A stretch of 64,000 nucleotides of DNA from Solen grandis. Its lineage: Eukaryota > Mollusca > Bivalvia > Adapedonta > Solenidae. A model generated the notes under the pieces. The model worked only from the letters and a program-made list of their open reading frames with translations, ran no database searches and had not been told where the DNA came from. Where the stretch lies: the NCBI GenBank assembly GCA_021229015.1, contig CM037781.1:67972345-68036344 (forward strand), read 5' to 3'. A program made the position numbers and the translations under genes. Positions 46,311 to 57,644 of the stretch are shown here, one piece after another. How positions within the stretch are numbered: the first letter of the stretch is position 1; each line of letters starts with the position of its first letter.

Positions 46311-46604
46311 AGCCTTTTTAAATTCAAAATTGAAAAACAAAACCCCTTATGCTTTTTAATGTAACAATTTCAGACAAGGAGTGATTTTGGGGGAAAAGCC
46401 TTCATCAATCTTTTTTTTATTTTTTAAGGAAGTATACATCTATACAAAAATAAATCCTTAGTACATTTAATTTTTTAAATAGTTTCCATTTCTCTATTGA
46501 AAGTAAGTTTATTTTCCCTCCCTTTTTTAGTTTTTTTTTTTTTTGGGTTTTTTTTTTTTGGGGGGGGGGGGGTGTTGATGTTTTCGCCTACTGAAATTTC
46601 ATCA

Positions 46605-46705
46605 TTTGGAGACATGTCTACTTGAACAGATATAGTGTTTGCCACACTTCAGTATCACCCCGTAGACATGTGGCAGAAAACCACACCCAGTCACAAAACC
46701 TTACC
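46605..46705 (-). mobile_element. SINE-2 body fragment, inverted
   Basis: Reverse complement of the SINE-2 body: AGATATAGTGTTTGCCACAC and ACCCCGTAGACATGTGGCAG mirror GGTATCATGCCACATGTCTA and GTGTGGCTGCACTATATCT of the copy immediately to the right. The two form an inverted pair separated by only a few bases from the head. Confidence 0.7.
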
Positions 46706-46709
46706 GTCC

Positions 46710-47018
46710 CCGGGGGCCCGAGTGGTTAGAGCGTCCGCCTCGGAGCGGGGGGTCGGGGGTTCGATCCCCGGCCGCGACATACCAAAGTCGAAAAAATGGT
46801 ACTGTTAACCCCTTGCTTGAGGGTTTCAGCATATAATGGTAGTTGTATGACTGGTTGGCCCGGGGTCAGGATAATGTACTGCGGGGGTGGTATCATGCCA
46901 CATGTCTACGGCGTGACACTGCAGTGTGGCTGCACTATATCTGCCCTCAAAGTGCCCTCGTCCCCAAAATGTTTAAAATTTACTGTCGGTTGGACTTTTA
47001 AAATCCAACAAAAAAAAC
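46710..47018 (+). mobile_element. SINE-2 copy, near complete
   Basis: tRNA-like head GGGGGCCCGAGTGGTTAGAG with a clean B box GGGGGTTCGATCCCC (~46753-46767), body TGACTGGTTGGCCCGGGGTC, GGTATCATGCCACATGTCTA, CACTGCAGTGTGGCTG, and tail TACTGTCGGTTGGACTTTTA followed by an A/C-rich end. The same tail appears alone at ~55.3 kb. This matches molluscan V-SINE-type elements as I remember them. It is not a tRNA gene, because the acceptor stem does not close and the body continues for ~230 bp. Confidence 0.8.
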
Positions 47019-47061
47019 ACTTTATCCTGACACCGGGTAAACTAGTCCTAAATCCCCTTTA

Positions 47062-47402
47062 AACCCCGGCCCCCAACGAGGAAAACTGTACAAGTATTAT
47101 TTTTAGGGGCTATGGTATGTGACGGGCCGTGAAAGAACCTACGACCCTCAGATTCCGACGGAGGTCGCCAAAGCCCGGTCTCATGCCCCATTATTAGTAG
47201 TGGGTGTCCTCTATTTTCGTAGAAGTACCCTTATACCTGAGCGCCCAACGGGGTAACTGTACAAGTATTTTTTTTTAACGGCTAGGGAATTGACGGCCGT
47301 GAAAGAACCTACAAACCCCAAATTTTTCCGGAGGGGAGGTCGCCGAGACCGTCTCATCCCCCCATCATTAGTAGGTCGTGCCCCTCTATTTTCCTACGTC
47401 TG
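47062..47402 (+). repeat. Direct duplication of a ~172-bp GC-richer unit
   Basis: CCCCAACGAGGAAAACTGTACAAG (~47070) and GCGCCCAACGGGGTAACTGT (~47241) open two copies that share GGCCGTGAAAGAACCTAC, GGAGGTCGCC(A/G)A, CCGGTCTCAT and CATTATTAGTAG. Function unknown. Confidence 0.65.
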
Positions 47403-49835
47403 TTACAAATCTTGATTGGTTTATCTCTTTAACAAGTTTTGAGAGGGGCATTTTTCTTTTTTTTTCTATTTTTTAAAATTTAATTTCTCTCTATCTCTCT
47501 CTTAAAAAGTTTTGTAATTTTCTTTTGAAAGTTTTAACCACTCAAACCCCAACGCTATTTTACAACAATGACCGAAATTTTTGTTTTATTTACTAACTAC
47601 TGAACCAAAACATTTTTGGTAATGTGACGACAGTTTGTACAAAAACTAGAGAAGGCAGAAGGCGAGCCTGAAAGTCATCCCCAAGTTCATTGCTACTTAA
47701 AATTAAGCAAGGATGTTTTTTCTTCAAAAACAATACGAATTATAAATTGTAGCTGTTTTTATTAAGCTTCTAAAACCAAGGCCAAGTTGTTTTATCTCAC
47801 CATTTTTTTTTTCGGGGCAATGAAAAAATTATCTAATCCAAAATGTAAATCCAGGTCGCTACGAGACAAACATGGCCCTTTTTTCCCTTATCCCCTTTTC
47901 GAGATAGTTCGAGCTTTTCCAAGAACTGATTGGGCTTCAACCGGATACCCAGTGTACAAAGGTCTTTTTTAAATAAGGTTTTAAAAACCAACTCGTTTTT
48001 ATTTGTAGAAACATTTAATTTTTACCGTTTGTGTGTGTAAGGAGGGATGCATTGTTTTAAATTTTTTATTTCTCGTCAAAAATTTTACATTTTATTTGAC
48101 CTCTATTTTTTTTAAAGAATTTCACAGTGCAACAATAATAAAAGTTTTGGGTACTACTTTTTTTTTTCTACATAATATTCCCCGCTTATAAGCCATCAAA
48201 AAGCCGAGATAAAGTACGCTTCCCTAAAAATTAAAAAAGATAGAGGAAAATAAATGCAAATTTGACGAACAATAACATTATAATTTTCCATTTATTATTA
48301 AAAATTATTTTGGTAGTATTGATTGCTTATTTTGTTAAACAAGAAAAAATTTCCAATTTTCCCTTTTTAAAAAGAATGGTCTCTGACCGAAATGCAAAAA
48401 TAGAAATAAAACATTTTCGAGAATGGTGTAACATAATTTGGGGAGTGACGTACATACAAGTTTTTCGCATGTGCAGCAATGTTTTTTATAACTTGACAAG
48501 CAAACCCCCAAAATATTGCGCAAAATTTATTTTCTTAAAAACCCCTTTTTCTAAAAAATTGTTTTTTTTTTTTCTCTTCGTTAAAAGTTTGGGGGGAGTT
48601 TATGGGAGAAGATCGGAAATTGCCTTTTTGCAATCAAACAATACCGTAGGGAACCCTCCGGGCCCAAACCCAACATAATTAAACCGAATTCCTCGTAATT
48701 TCGAAGTTTATTTTGGTTCCCCGATTTCTTCCCTTCTTATTTTAACTAAAAAAAAAATGCTAAATCCGAATTTTCGCTATTTCGTTTTTTTTGCTATTTC
48801 GAAGAAAAAAACCCGGCCCCCCATAGCAATCCAAAGTACATTTTTTTAATTTTTTTTTCAAGCCCCTAAAACGTGAAAATAATTTCCGTCCTTATTATCA
48901 ATCATATCCGGGCAGTAAAACCAAATTTATTTTGCGGAGGGACCTTGAGTGATGGCTCAGGGAAGTTTTTCCACACCTTTTTCGATTGGGTTTGGCAACG
49001 TGTGTCCCACCGGAAATGTTTTTTATTGCAAAAACGATGTCTGACAAAGGGTTTCATAAAAATGCACGTGCCACAGATAAACCCAGGTTCAGATCCCTTT
49101 TGTGCATTCCATATCATCGCGTTTGTCACCGGGATGTGACGCCCTTTCCTTTAAGCAGCAGATCAAAGGTAGAAATATGTAACATTGTTTGACATGTAGA
49201 ATGATTATGTTCATCACAGCACCAAGTATTCATGATAAATTTTTTATTTTCTTTTCCCTAACTTGCAAAAAGTATATAAGTACACCTAATAGGGGGTTTT
49301 CCACGGCATAACGATTTCCACAATAAAGCACCGGTAATGAAAACCAAACATCACGCTCACAAACTGAAATTTCCATCGGATTTTTTTTCCAAATAATCGT
49401 TTATTCGAAATTTTTAGCTTTGTCCCAAGGATTTTTGATTTACTTAAAAATGTAATTAGACCCCCCCCCCCCCCCCCCCCCCCGTTCCTGAGGAATCCCC
49501 AAAAAAAATGTTCGTAATTTAAAAAGCTTTGGTAGAAGAGATCTGACCGACGAATTTCCCCAATTTCCCCCTGTAAAACTATGAAAAACGTATTGAATAC
49601 GATGAAAGAAACAAAAAAACCTTAAATAAATACTTGTGCTGCTTGAAAGCCATTTTTTTGGAAAATTTTTGTGACTAAATCGAAAAAAAAACTACCCGCG
49701 ATGTCCCCGAGACGCTCATACGAACTGTAGAAAATCCGCTTTTTAAAAAGTAGCTTTTTAAACGGTCAGTGTTCGGATCAAGCTAAAAGGGCAGATTAAA
49801 AAAGCTGCATAAGATAAAATTATGAAACAAAGCTG
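47403..49835. other. Noisy stretch, nothing supported
   Basis: The 138-codon plus-strand frame at 48262-48678 is low complexity at both ends and resembles no family I know. A run of 23 C lies at 49461-49483. Confidence 0.4.
49461..49483. repeat. Poly-C run, 23 bp
   Basis: Uninterrupted C run. Its length may be inflated, as with other homopolymers in this noisy zone. Confidence 0.9.
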
Positions 49836-51000
49836 TCCGTAAGGTTTCCCCCCCTTGCCTTCAGATAGGGTGGTGGTCATATACAAGTGTTACAAGTTTC
49901 AAAAAAATACGTTGAGGGTTCAAAGAAACAAAACATTGAGAGCACTGTCAGAAGCGAAAGTTAAAATGTGTGAAAATAAAATTAATTCCCCTTTTTTTTT
50001 TGTGGGATCCGTGTAAAAATCAGGGGAAGTTAAATCTTATTAAAACAGCAGGGAAGATAGATTATTTTATGGGGCATATTTCTGCCAGCCACTTATCCAC
50101 TTAGCTACGTCGAAAATTTTCTGAAAAATTGTCACATAGTCAGTATTTTCTGACAAGTAAAAAAAAAAATCAAGTTATCCACTTAGGATCTTAACAAGAA
50201 AAAACTGTCTGTTATGTCCACTAAATGCCAGCCATATTTCACTTATCATGCTTTTAATAATGCTTGTTATCCACATAATTTAACTGACTAACTTGACCCC
50301 TTGAAAAAGGGGCATAAATTTAGTCAAAATCCATGACAGAGTTTTCCCCCCCCCCCCCCCCTTTCCTTCAGTGGGTGGTGGTCATATACAAGAATTCCAA
50401 GCTTCAAAAAAATACCTTTAGGGTTCAGAGAAAAAGTGAGATGGTACTGAAAACTTAACCAAATTCTAATCAAAAAGGGGCATAATAGGTCAAAATCCAT
50501 GACAGAGTTTTCCCCCTTGCCTTTAGGGTTTTGGGGGGTGGTCATATACAAGGATTCCAAGCTTCAAAACAATACCTTGAGGTGTCAGAGTAAAAGTGAA
50601 GTGGTACTGAAACTTAACTAAGATTCTATGTAGAAAAGGGGCAAAATTGGTCAAAATCCATAACAGAGCTTTCTCTTCTTGTCTTCAGTTGGGGTGTGGA
50701 CATATAACAAATATTCCAATTTCAAAACAATACCTTTAGGTTTCAGTGAAAAGGTGGGGTGGTACGTAAAACTTAACCGAGATTCTAAGTCGAAAAAGGG
50801 GGATAATTTAGTCAAAATCCAAGACAGAGTTACCCCTCTTGCCTACAGTGAGGTGGGGGTCAATATATGTATTCCAAGTATCAAAACAATACCTTAAGGG
50901 TTTAGTAAAGGTGGTACAAAAAACTATAAACCCTTACGCCGACGCCGATGCCCGGGTGAGTAGAATAGTCCTCCTTATTCTTTGAATAGTCGAGCTAAAA
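49835..51000 (+). mobile_element. Satellite-J element with hairpin-like tail
   Basis: Units of ~161-166 bp marked by CAAAATCCATGACAGAG at ~50325, 50491, 50653 and 50814, with CTTCAGTGGGTGGTGGTCAT and ATTCCAAGCTTCAAAACAAT. A separated unit lies at ~49838-49960. The tail runs ACGCCGACGCCGATGCCCGG then GACTATTC-type inverted bases and GAATAGTCGAGCTAAAAA, ending ~51000. The final GAGCTAAAAA is shared with satellite-A and -B tails. Confidence 0.75.
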
Positions 51001-52200
51001 ACAAGTATTCATTTTAGCTTTATTTGTTTCACTAGATATTCGGTTCTCATCGCTGTTTTCTTACAAACGGAAACCTTTCGTTGTACCGTAAAATAATATT
51101 TCCTTCCAAAAATTAGACTGAAGTTTTCCTACGTGAAAGAACCGATAATAACCACACGGGAAAAATTAACGAAAAGGGAAATATCATCACAAAAATAATA
51201 TTAATTGAGTTGAATTATTAGAATTCTCTAAATTACATGTTCACCTGCCGTCTTGGCTATAGTAAAATCAATCTTAGAAGTGAATGTACATCGATCGGAT
51301 TTGTTTTCTGCAAATGCAAATTGGAACTTATTTTAACATCAAATTTAGTCGGTTGGGACAAATATCTTAAAATAAAAGTGTCATACGGTTTATAAACCCT
51401 AGTGTTAAACATGGCCATAACACTGTGAGTGTATAGATTTTAAAAATCGACAGGGGAAAAAAAAGAAGAAATTATTCAATAATATGACAATGTATGACCT
51501 AGAGCACTTATCGCATAGACCACGTGTTCTATTTGATTATGATGAAGATGCTGATGTTGATATGCTGTATTGATCAAATGTCGATACGTGTGACAAGTGT
51601 TTACGACGATTGATTATAATAGATATCTTATCGACTCGCAACAACACAATGGCCGATAAGGACCTGGCTTGAGCCACTTGGCGTATGACGTGCGCTGAAG
51701 GACAGCCCTGGACAGCTTCCTTAAGGCGGAAGTAAACACCACAGTCAACAGCAACACATCAACAGTACAGACTTCTATGAGGACGAGTACGTGAACAGGG
51801 GTCGAATAGCAAGAGGCTCATCACAGGGCCCAGTGATTACTTCCGGTGATTCAGAAGTGAATACAGTTAGCTATTAAAACAATTGAATAATTATTAAAAG
51901 TTTAGAGAGGATGGTATCTTCACGCATCCACTTGTGAAAGTGCAGACTGACATACACAAACCAGTTAATTTCGGCAAATAAATATAAATAGCCATACCGA
52001 TGTTTAATCACAGGTAAGGCGAAAAAACATTAATCACCGCAATTCGTCAGCAAAACGTAGTATCCAAAACATATATTTCAATGTGAATGTGTATGTTTGA
52101 CCGTCTATTTGTGTGATATAAACATGATATTTTTGTTTCTTGTTCGTGTGTGTGCGTGATTTTGCGAAACAAAGTGATCTGTCGAAAATCAATACATATA
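51001..52200. other. Cleaner intergenic stretch, possible exon near 51.78 kb
   Basis: Non-repetitive and of good quality. A 45-codon frame ending TAA at ~51880 contains DFYEDEYVNRGRIARGSS and PVITSGDSEVNTVS, which looks protein-like, but no convincing acceptor lies upstream. Nothing else is supported. Confidence 0.3.
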
Positions 52201-52202
52201 TA

Positions 52203-53645
52203 TATATAGTCAGCTGGTTGTAAGTCCGTGCGCCACAATTTATCAAAATAGTCACCTGGTTGTAAGTACGTGTGCCACAATTTATCAATATAGTCAGCTG
52301 GTTGTAAGTCCGTGCGACACAGTTTATCAAAATAGTCAGCTGGTTGTAAGTCCGTGCGACACAATTTATCAATATAGTCAGCTGGTTGTAAGTCCGTGCG
52401 CCACAATTTATCAATATAGTCAGCTGGTTGTAAGTCCGTGCGACACAATTTATCAATATAGACAGCTGGTTATAATACGTGTGCCACAATTTATCAATAT
52501 AGACAGCTGGTTGCAAGTACGTGTGCCACAATTTATCAATATAGTCAGCTGGTTGTAAGTCCGTGCGACACAATTTATCAATATAGACAGCTGGTTATAA
52601 GTACGTGTGCCACAATTTATCAATATAGACAGCTGGTTGTAAGTCCGTGCGACACAATTTATCAATATAGACAGCTGGTTGTAAGTCCGTGCGACACAAT
52701 TTATCAATATAGACAGCTGGTTGTAAGTCCGTGCGACACAATTTATCAATATAGACAGCTGGTTATAAGTACGTGTGCCACAATTTATCAATATAGACAG
52801 CTGGTTGTAAGTCCGTGCGACACAATTTATCAATATAGACAGCTGGTTGTAAGTCCGTGCGCCACAATTTATCAATATAGTCAGCTGGTTGTAAGTCCGT
52901 GCGCCACAATTTATCAATATAGTCAGCTGGTTGTAAGTACGTGTGTCACATTTATTAATATAGTCAGCTGGTTGTAAGTCCGTGCGACACAATTTATCAA
53001 TATAGACAGCTGGTTGTAAGTACGTGTGCCACAATTTATTAATATAGTCAGCTGGTTGTAAATCCGTCCGCCACAATTTATCAATATAGTCAGCTGGTTG
53101 TAAGTAGTGTGCCACAATTTATTAATATAGTCAGCTGGTTGTAAGTCCGTGCGCCACAATTTATCAATATAATCAGCTGGTTGTAAGTACGTGTGCCACA
53201 ATTTATTAATATAGTCAGCTGGTTGTAAGTCCGTGCGCCACAATTTATCAATATAATCAGCTGGTTGTAAGTACGTGTGCCACAATTTATTAATATAATC
53301 AGCTGGTTATAAGTCCGTGCGACACAATTTATCAATATAATCAGCTGGTTATAAGTCCGTGCGCCACAATTTATCAATATAGACAGCTGGTTGTAAGTCC
53401 GTGCGACACAATTTATCAATATAGTCAGCTGGTTGTAAGTCCGTGCGACACAATTTATCAATATAATCAGCTGGTTGTAAGTCCGTGCGACACAATTTAT
53501 CAATATAATCAGCTTGTTATAAGTCCGTGCGCCACAATTTATCAATATAACAGCTGGTTGTAAGTCCGTGCGACACAATTTATCAATATAGTCAGCTGGT
53601 TGTAAGTACGTGCGACACAATTTATTAATATAGTCAGCTGGTTGT
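52203..53645. repeat. 42-bp satellite, about 34 units
   Basis: Unit: TCAGCTGGTTGTAAGTCCGT, GCGACACAATTTATCAATAT, AG. Variants at the centre are CCGTGCGACAC, CCGTGCGCCAC and ACGTGTGCCAC. Between ~52925 and 53290 the ACGTGTG and CCGTGCG forms alternate, giving an 84-bp dimer. Because 42 is divisible by three and the unit lacks stops on the minus strand, frames of 120-220 codons arise there; they are not genes. Confidence 0.95.
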
Positions 53646-54424
53646 TTGACCGGTTAAATGGTATGGGTATCATATTTCATACAAACCTACATATTTTTGT
53701 AGTCGATTGGTTGCATTAGTGTACCTGTAACATGTGTAAGCAAGCGTTTGTTATGTATGTACATAGATTGTCAAGTCTTTTGTTGTTGTCTGTGACTTTT
53801 TTTTATTTCCAAGGTTTAAGAAATGCTTTCTGAAAAGAAATATAAGTTCTATTGGAAGCGCCATGTACCAGTGTATCCAACAAATACCAAGAGAAGATTG
53901 GGTAAAAAGGTTACAACATTGTGTTTCAGTATAAGATGGTGGTTTATTTACAGAAGGTTTGTTATCAATAATATTTTAATAAACGTAGCACTTAAAAAAT
54001 CCGAACCCAATAACAAAACTTTTTGCAGAAAGAACCTTGCAAACATTTGGAAAACACAAAATCATAGAATCTAATGAAATTAAACAAAGAATAATTGAAA
54101 ACGTTATACACATGACAGCACGTTCTGATAAATAAATCAAACAGGCTAGCAAACTACTGTTTATGTAAAGGAAATGATAATTTTGAAAATATCTTGATCG
54201 CAAAAATATTACTAATTACAGAATAGCACTCTCCAAATTCCTTAGTCAAAGACTTCTTAACATACCAAGGAACAAAAATCATGTAATAATTGCAACATGG
54301 ATATGGTAAAAAAATTGAATATGAGTATCATTTCAGTCTGCCATGAATTTCAAAATTAAAGACAAAAATACTTTAATAAACAATATATCCATTGGCCAAA
54401 TCATTCATTTGCTTTATGTCCTCT
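53646..54424. other. Intergenic; weak open frame at 53823-54074
   Basis: A plus-strand frame opens MLSEKKYKFYWKRHVPVYP after a pyrimidine-rich TTTTTTTATTTCCAAG. Its later part is Lys/Asn-rich and it has no recognised relative. Probably chance, though a first coding exon cannot be excluded. Confidence 0.25.
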
Positions 54425-54436
54425 GAGATGAATCGA

Positions 54437-54702
54437 CTATATTTGACTTGACTTGACTTGACTATTTGAGTTTACCGTTGCTTCGACAGTATTTCAGTCA
54501 TATAGAAACGTCAAGCTAAATACAGGTGGAGGAAGACCCCGAATGCACGGAGGCATCCAGTAGAACCACCGACCTACCGCAAGCCAGCTGGAAGGCTTCC
54601 TCACAGGAAAATCCGAATGTCCCTGCCGGATTCGAACCCACGCGGTAAGGGCTGAGTGAGTGTTAAAGTCAACGACTTTACCCTCTCGGCCATGGAGACC
54701 CC
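54437..54702 (-). mobile_element. SINE-1 copy with 12-bp target-site duplication
   Basis: GAGATGAATCGA flanks it at 54425-54436 and 54703-54714. On the minus strand: head GGGGTCTCCATGGCCGAGAG, B box GGGTTCGAATCC, body CTTCCAGCTGGCTTGCGGTA, tail TGAAATACTGTCGAAGCAAC, then (AAGTC)n. About 266 bp. Confidence 0.93.
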
Positions 54703-54714
54703 GAGATGAATCGA

Positions 54715-55240
54715 ACACGGCATTTAGCGAAGTTCATATACATGTATAATACGGTGACAATTAGAGTGAAAAAAAAAACAGTCGTCTTCAAATACATAAT
54801 AACGAGCTCTATATAATATACTTATTGTAAATTGAATTATGTTGTTATTCTTTATAAAATATAATGAAATGCTGTGGTTTTATTCTTCTACATGTATATA
54901 CATATCATGTTTCAAGTTACTTGGAAAATAACTAATATAATAATCCCACTCTCTCTCTCTAGACAGGCGAACAAAATCATGAACATTATGTTAATATGCT
55001 TTATGATAATTTTTCTTCCATAAATTCTCTGAATTATCTTCAGACAATAAATGTACTAACTCCTCGCGTGATTATGTTTACCACTGTTTATGGTTACGAG
55101 TATTGTTATTTTATGCCGATAAAGACAATGAGTTCTTTGAATCTTGCTTTTTCTTTATATTTTTTTCATTGATTTTGCTCATTTATTTATTTATTGCTAT
55201 TTTTATGTATTTATCTGAGCTTTTTTAAATTATTATTTTG
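54715..55240. other. Intergenic, no gene seen
   Basis: AT-rich, short CT microsatellite at ~54950-54961. No coding signal. Confidence 0.4.
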
Positions 55241-55338
55241 TTGTAGTACTGCGGCAATGATGTCTCAAGTTGACATTGCCTCCAAATGACTGAAATATTG
55301 ACGGTTGGACGTTAAACCGAACCAAATCAACAAACAGT
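55241..55338 (+). mobile_element. SINE-2 tail fragment
   Basis: AAATGACTGAAATATTGACG and GTTGGACGTTAAACC with an AAATCAACAAAC end match the tail of the copy at 46.7 kb. A 5'-truncated insertion. Confidence 0.6.
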
Positions 55339-55880
55339 ATCTACTTAGACTAAACAATCCTGCGATCTTTTCTTGTTTTAAATTTGATTTAATGAATTGA
55401 TAATTCCGTTATCATGCGACATTCGATGAAGATTCATTTCCGACCAGCTTGTTGTCAATCAGTAGATCAATCCATTTCGTTTCACTCAGACCCTACTGGA
55501 TCCTAACCCTAGTCCTTCAAGCACTTAAGTGAGAGCACTTGTCTAATTATCGAGTGTTTAGTACTATCACTTGAGACCGTCGTATGAAGTGGGTATCAAT
55601 AAGTGTTCACGGCTGAATCGTCAAGTATTAAATTTCATCTCACATTTCCGATTGTTAACTTGTCTGTTTCACGATCGCTATTATCTCGATTTTTTCGAGC
55701 TTAACAAGATGTGACTCTCTCTGCAAGTCAAGTCAATGTTTCTAATATACATGTATTTTGAATTGATACATAAAATCCATATATCTGTGTTTTAAGACTT
55801 TGTCACACACTTTACTTTAGACATTTATATTTCATCAACTAGAAAACAAGTTTTGGCAACTTTCACTTATCCCTCTCGAC
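55339..55880. other. Intergenic, no gene seen
   Basis: No repeats or coding domains recognised. CACTTAAGTG and CACTTGAG-like words cluster at 55520-55580. Confidence 0.35.
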
Positions 55881-55884
55881 GATT

Positions 55885-55935
55885 CCTGGGTTGGACCAGT
55901 ACTTTGCGCCTGGGGAATTATGAAAAGTCCTTATC
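55885..55935. repeat. Dispersed 45-bp motif, copy 1
   Basis: TTCCTGGGTTGGACCAGTAC followed by TTTGCGCCTGGGGAATTATGAAAA. It recurs at 56403 and 60236. It is probably the remnant of a short interspersed repeat. Confidence 0.55.
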
Positions 55936-56030
55936 CACTTGTCACGTGCATCGTCACTGGACCACGGAAGAATATATATCATCAAGGAATTAAAAGGACG
56001 AAGTTATCTGCATCTTACTCTGTGTAAGTA
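55936..56030 (+). promoter_or_regulatory. Possible promoter with first-exon donor
   Basis: GTCACGTGC (E-box) at ~55942, ATATATATC at ~55973-55981 as a TATA-like box, and CTCTGT/GTAAGTATG ~45 bp downstream as a donor. No coding exon could be tied to it with certainty; the open frames at 58.6 and 59.8 kb are on the same strand. Confidence 0.25.
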
Positions 56031-56402
56031 TGACGCTCCTGTCTCATGATAATAATAAAATGAAAGTAATTAAATCCCGAACCTAGATTTTCTAACCATC
56101 TAATGTTTCAAATAGATTATAAAACTGCAAATATAACAAAATGCCATCTGCCATCTTTGGGGTGGGGATAAATTCTCGAATAATCTCACGGCCCGGATAA
56201 CCGAGACTTCGCCAGGAGCTTGTCACTTTACCTTGTGTGTTTCTCCACACAAGGGCAAAGTTTGTGTGATGCTCGGATTTTGTTCCCTGGAACACCCAGT
56301 TTTACTGTATGTACCTATCAGGTGTCACTGGGTGGGTTAGCGAGAAGCACTCAAAACATATTAACTACGGCAACTGTCTCTAATTTTTCTGTATTTGTTA
56401 AA

Positions 56403-56475
56403 GTTCCTAGGTTGGACCAGTACTTTGTGCATGGAAGGTAATGAAAATCGTCCTAGCACCCAACGAGTTCGAAAT
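56403..56475. repeat. Dispersed 45-bp motif, copy 2
   Basis: TTCCTAGGTTGGACCAGTAC then TTTGTGCATGG and AATGAAAATCGTCC. ACGAGTTCGAAATCAC just after it could be an inverted B box (GATTTCGAACTC on the minus strand), which would make this part of a decayed tRNA-derived SINE. Confidence 0.5.
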
Positions 56476-57640
56476 CACAAGGCGTCCTTGTCATTTATTT
56501 CATCATAAAAAAAAACAATTCAACTTAAGCTCTAATAACAAATAAATTGCCAATTATAATAGCCATTTAAGATACATGCAGATGATGATGAGCGTTATCT
56601 ATTTTTAGTCAGTAAGTCCATATACTTAAATTGTGGCTTTTCCAATGATGTGTCTATATTTTCTTAGAATAGGAATGACATGTGAGGTAACCTCATGTGA
56701 CTTGTCCATATTAACATAGTACCGCATGCGGGTGCCAACGCTCGTCTGTTTTTGCCGACGTTAAATATTTTTGTTAAACATTTAAAAACGTTGACCTTGA
56801 AAATCACAACTAAAACTGTACGCCTTTACATACAAAGATGATGTACCATACGCTTTGAATTTGACCTTTGACCTTTAAGGATGACCTTGACCTATGCATG
56901 GAATAGAAGGATACAACACAAAGATGTAAAATTTGAAGACAAAAAATTACAGCGCCGGAGTGCGACTCAATAGACCATTTTACTCCGAAATGAGACGTAA
57001 ACTTACGTAAATCAACGAGGTCTCCCCGACACCAAATCTACATACTTCAATGGGAAATAAACATACATCTGAGAATTTAAACCAGCCACTGATTGGCGAT
57101 TTATACTGAGTATTGCCGAATCACTGGTGAAATGTTTTATACCGGCGAGAAATTGATGTTAATGGCTACAAATTGCTGATTTGCAATTATTTCGTTCTTT
57201 ATATTAAGGTGAATATTAGTCTATAGGGTCCCGTTTCACTAAACTTCGTATGCAAAAAATAATCGTGAATCTAAAATTACAAATGTAAAATAATAGTTTC
57301 TATAAACATTGTGTTGTGCTTGTGTGATGCAATGAAATGGTCAACTTCCTTCGTGTGTGTGTTGTTGTGTGTGTGTGTGTGTGTGTGGTGTGTGTTGTGT
57401 GTGAAAATTATTCATTAGCAGACACTATTTAGAACAACAGGCTTACGACTAAGATCAAAGTTTTTTTAAACGGGCACCTGGCTTTATAATTTCTGACAAG
57501 ATTTTTTTTAACGGCAAATCTGTGCGATTTTCTGATATTTCAAGGCCTAAGCTGTAGCTATATCAGGATTGTATATCATTATAATAGAACTCCACTGAGA
57601 TATTATTACCATCAACACTGTGTTGATGAAGTTTAATGGA
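56476..57640. other. Intergenic; DR1-like site and GT microsatellite
   Basis: TGACCTTTGACCT at 56862-56874 is a perfect DR1 nuclear-receptor element followed by TGACCTTGACC. A (GT)n run lies at ~57353-57402. No coding signal. Confidence 0.4.
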
Positions 57641-57644
57641 CATT

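Noticed and set aside
46712..46785. tRNA gene (clean B box, A-box-like)
   Set aside because: Acceptor stem does not pair and a SINE body and tail follow; other copies show the same head-body unit.
48262..48678. 138-codon plus-strand frame
   Set aside because: AT-driven hydrophobic start, low-complexity Phe/Lys stretch, in a homopolymer-noise zone; no family resemblance.
52034..53620. Overlapping minus-strand frames of 120-220 codons
   Set aside because: 42-bp satellite; two frames are open at once and no non-repeat coding flank exists.
52203..53645. CRISPR-like regular array
   Set aside because: Units are contiguous with no variable spacers, and the genome is eukaryotic; it is an ordinary satellite.
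57353..57402. GT run as a regulatory Z-DNA element
   Set aside because: Plain microsatellite; nothing nearby ties it to a promoter.
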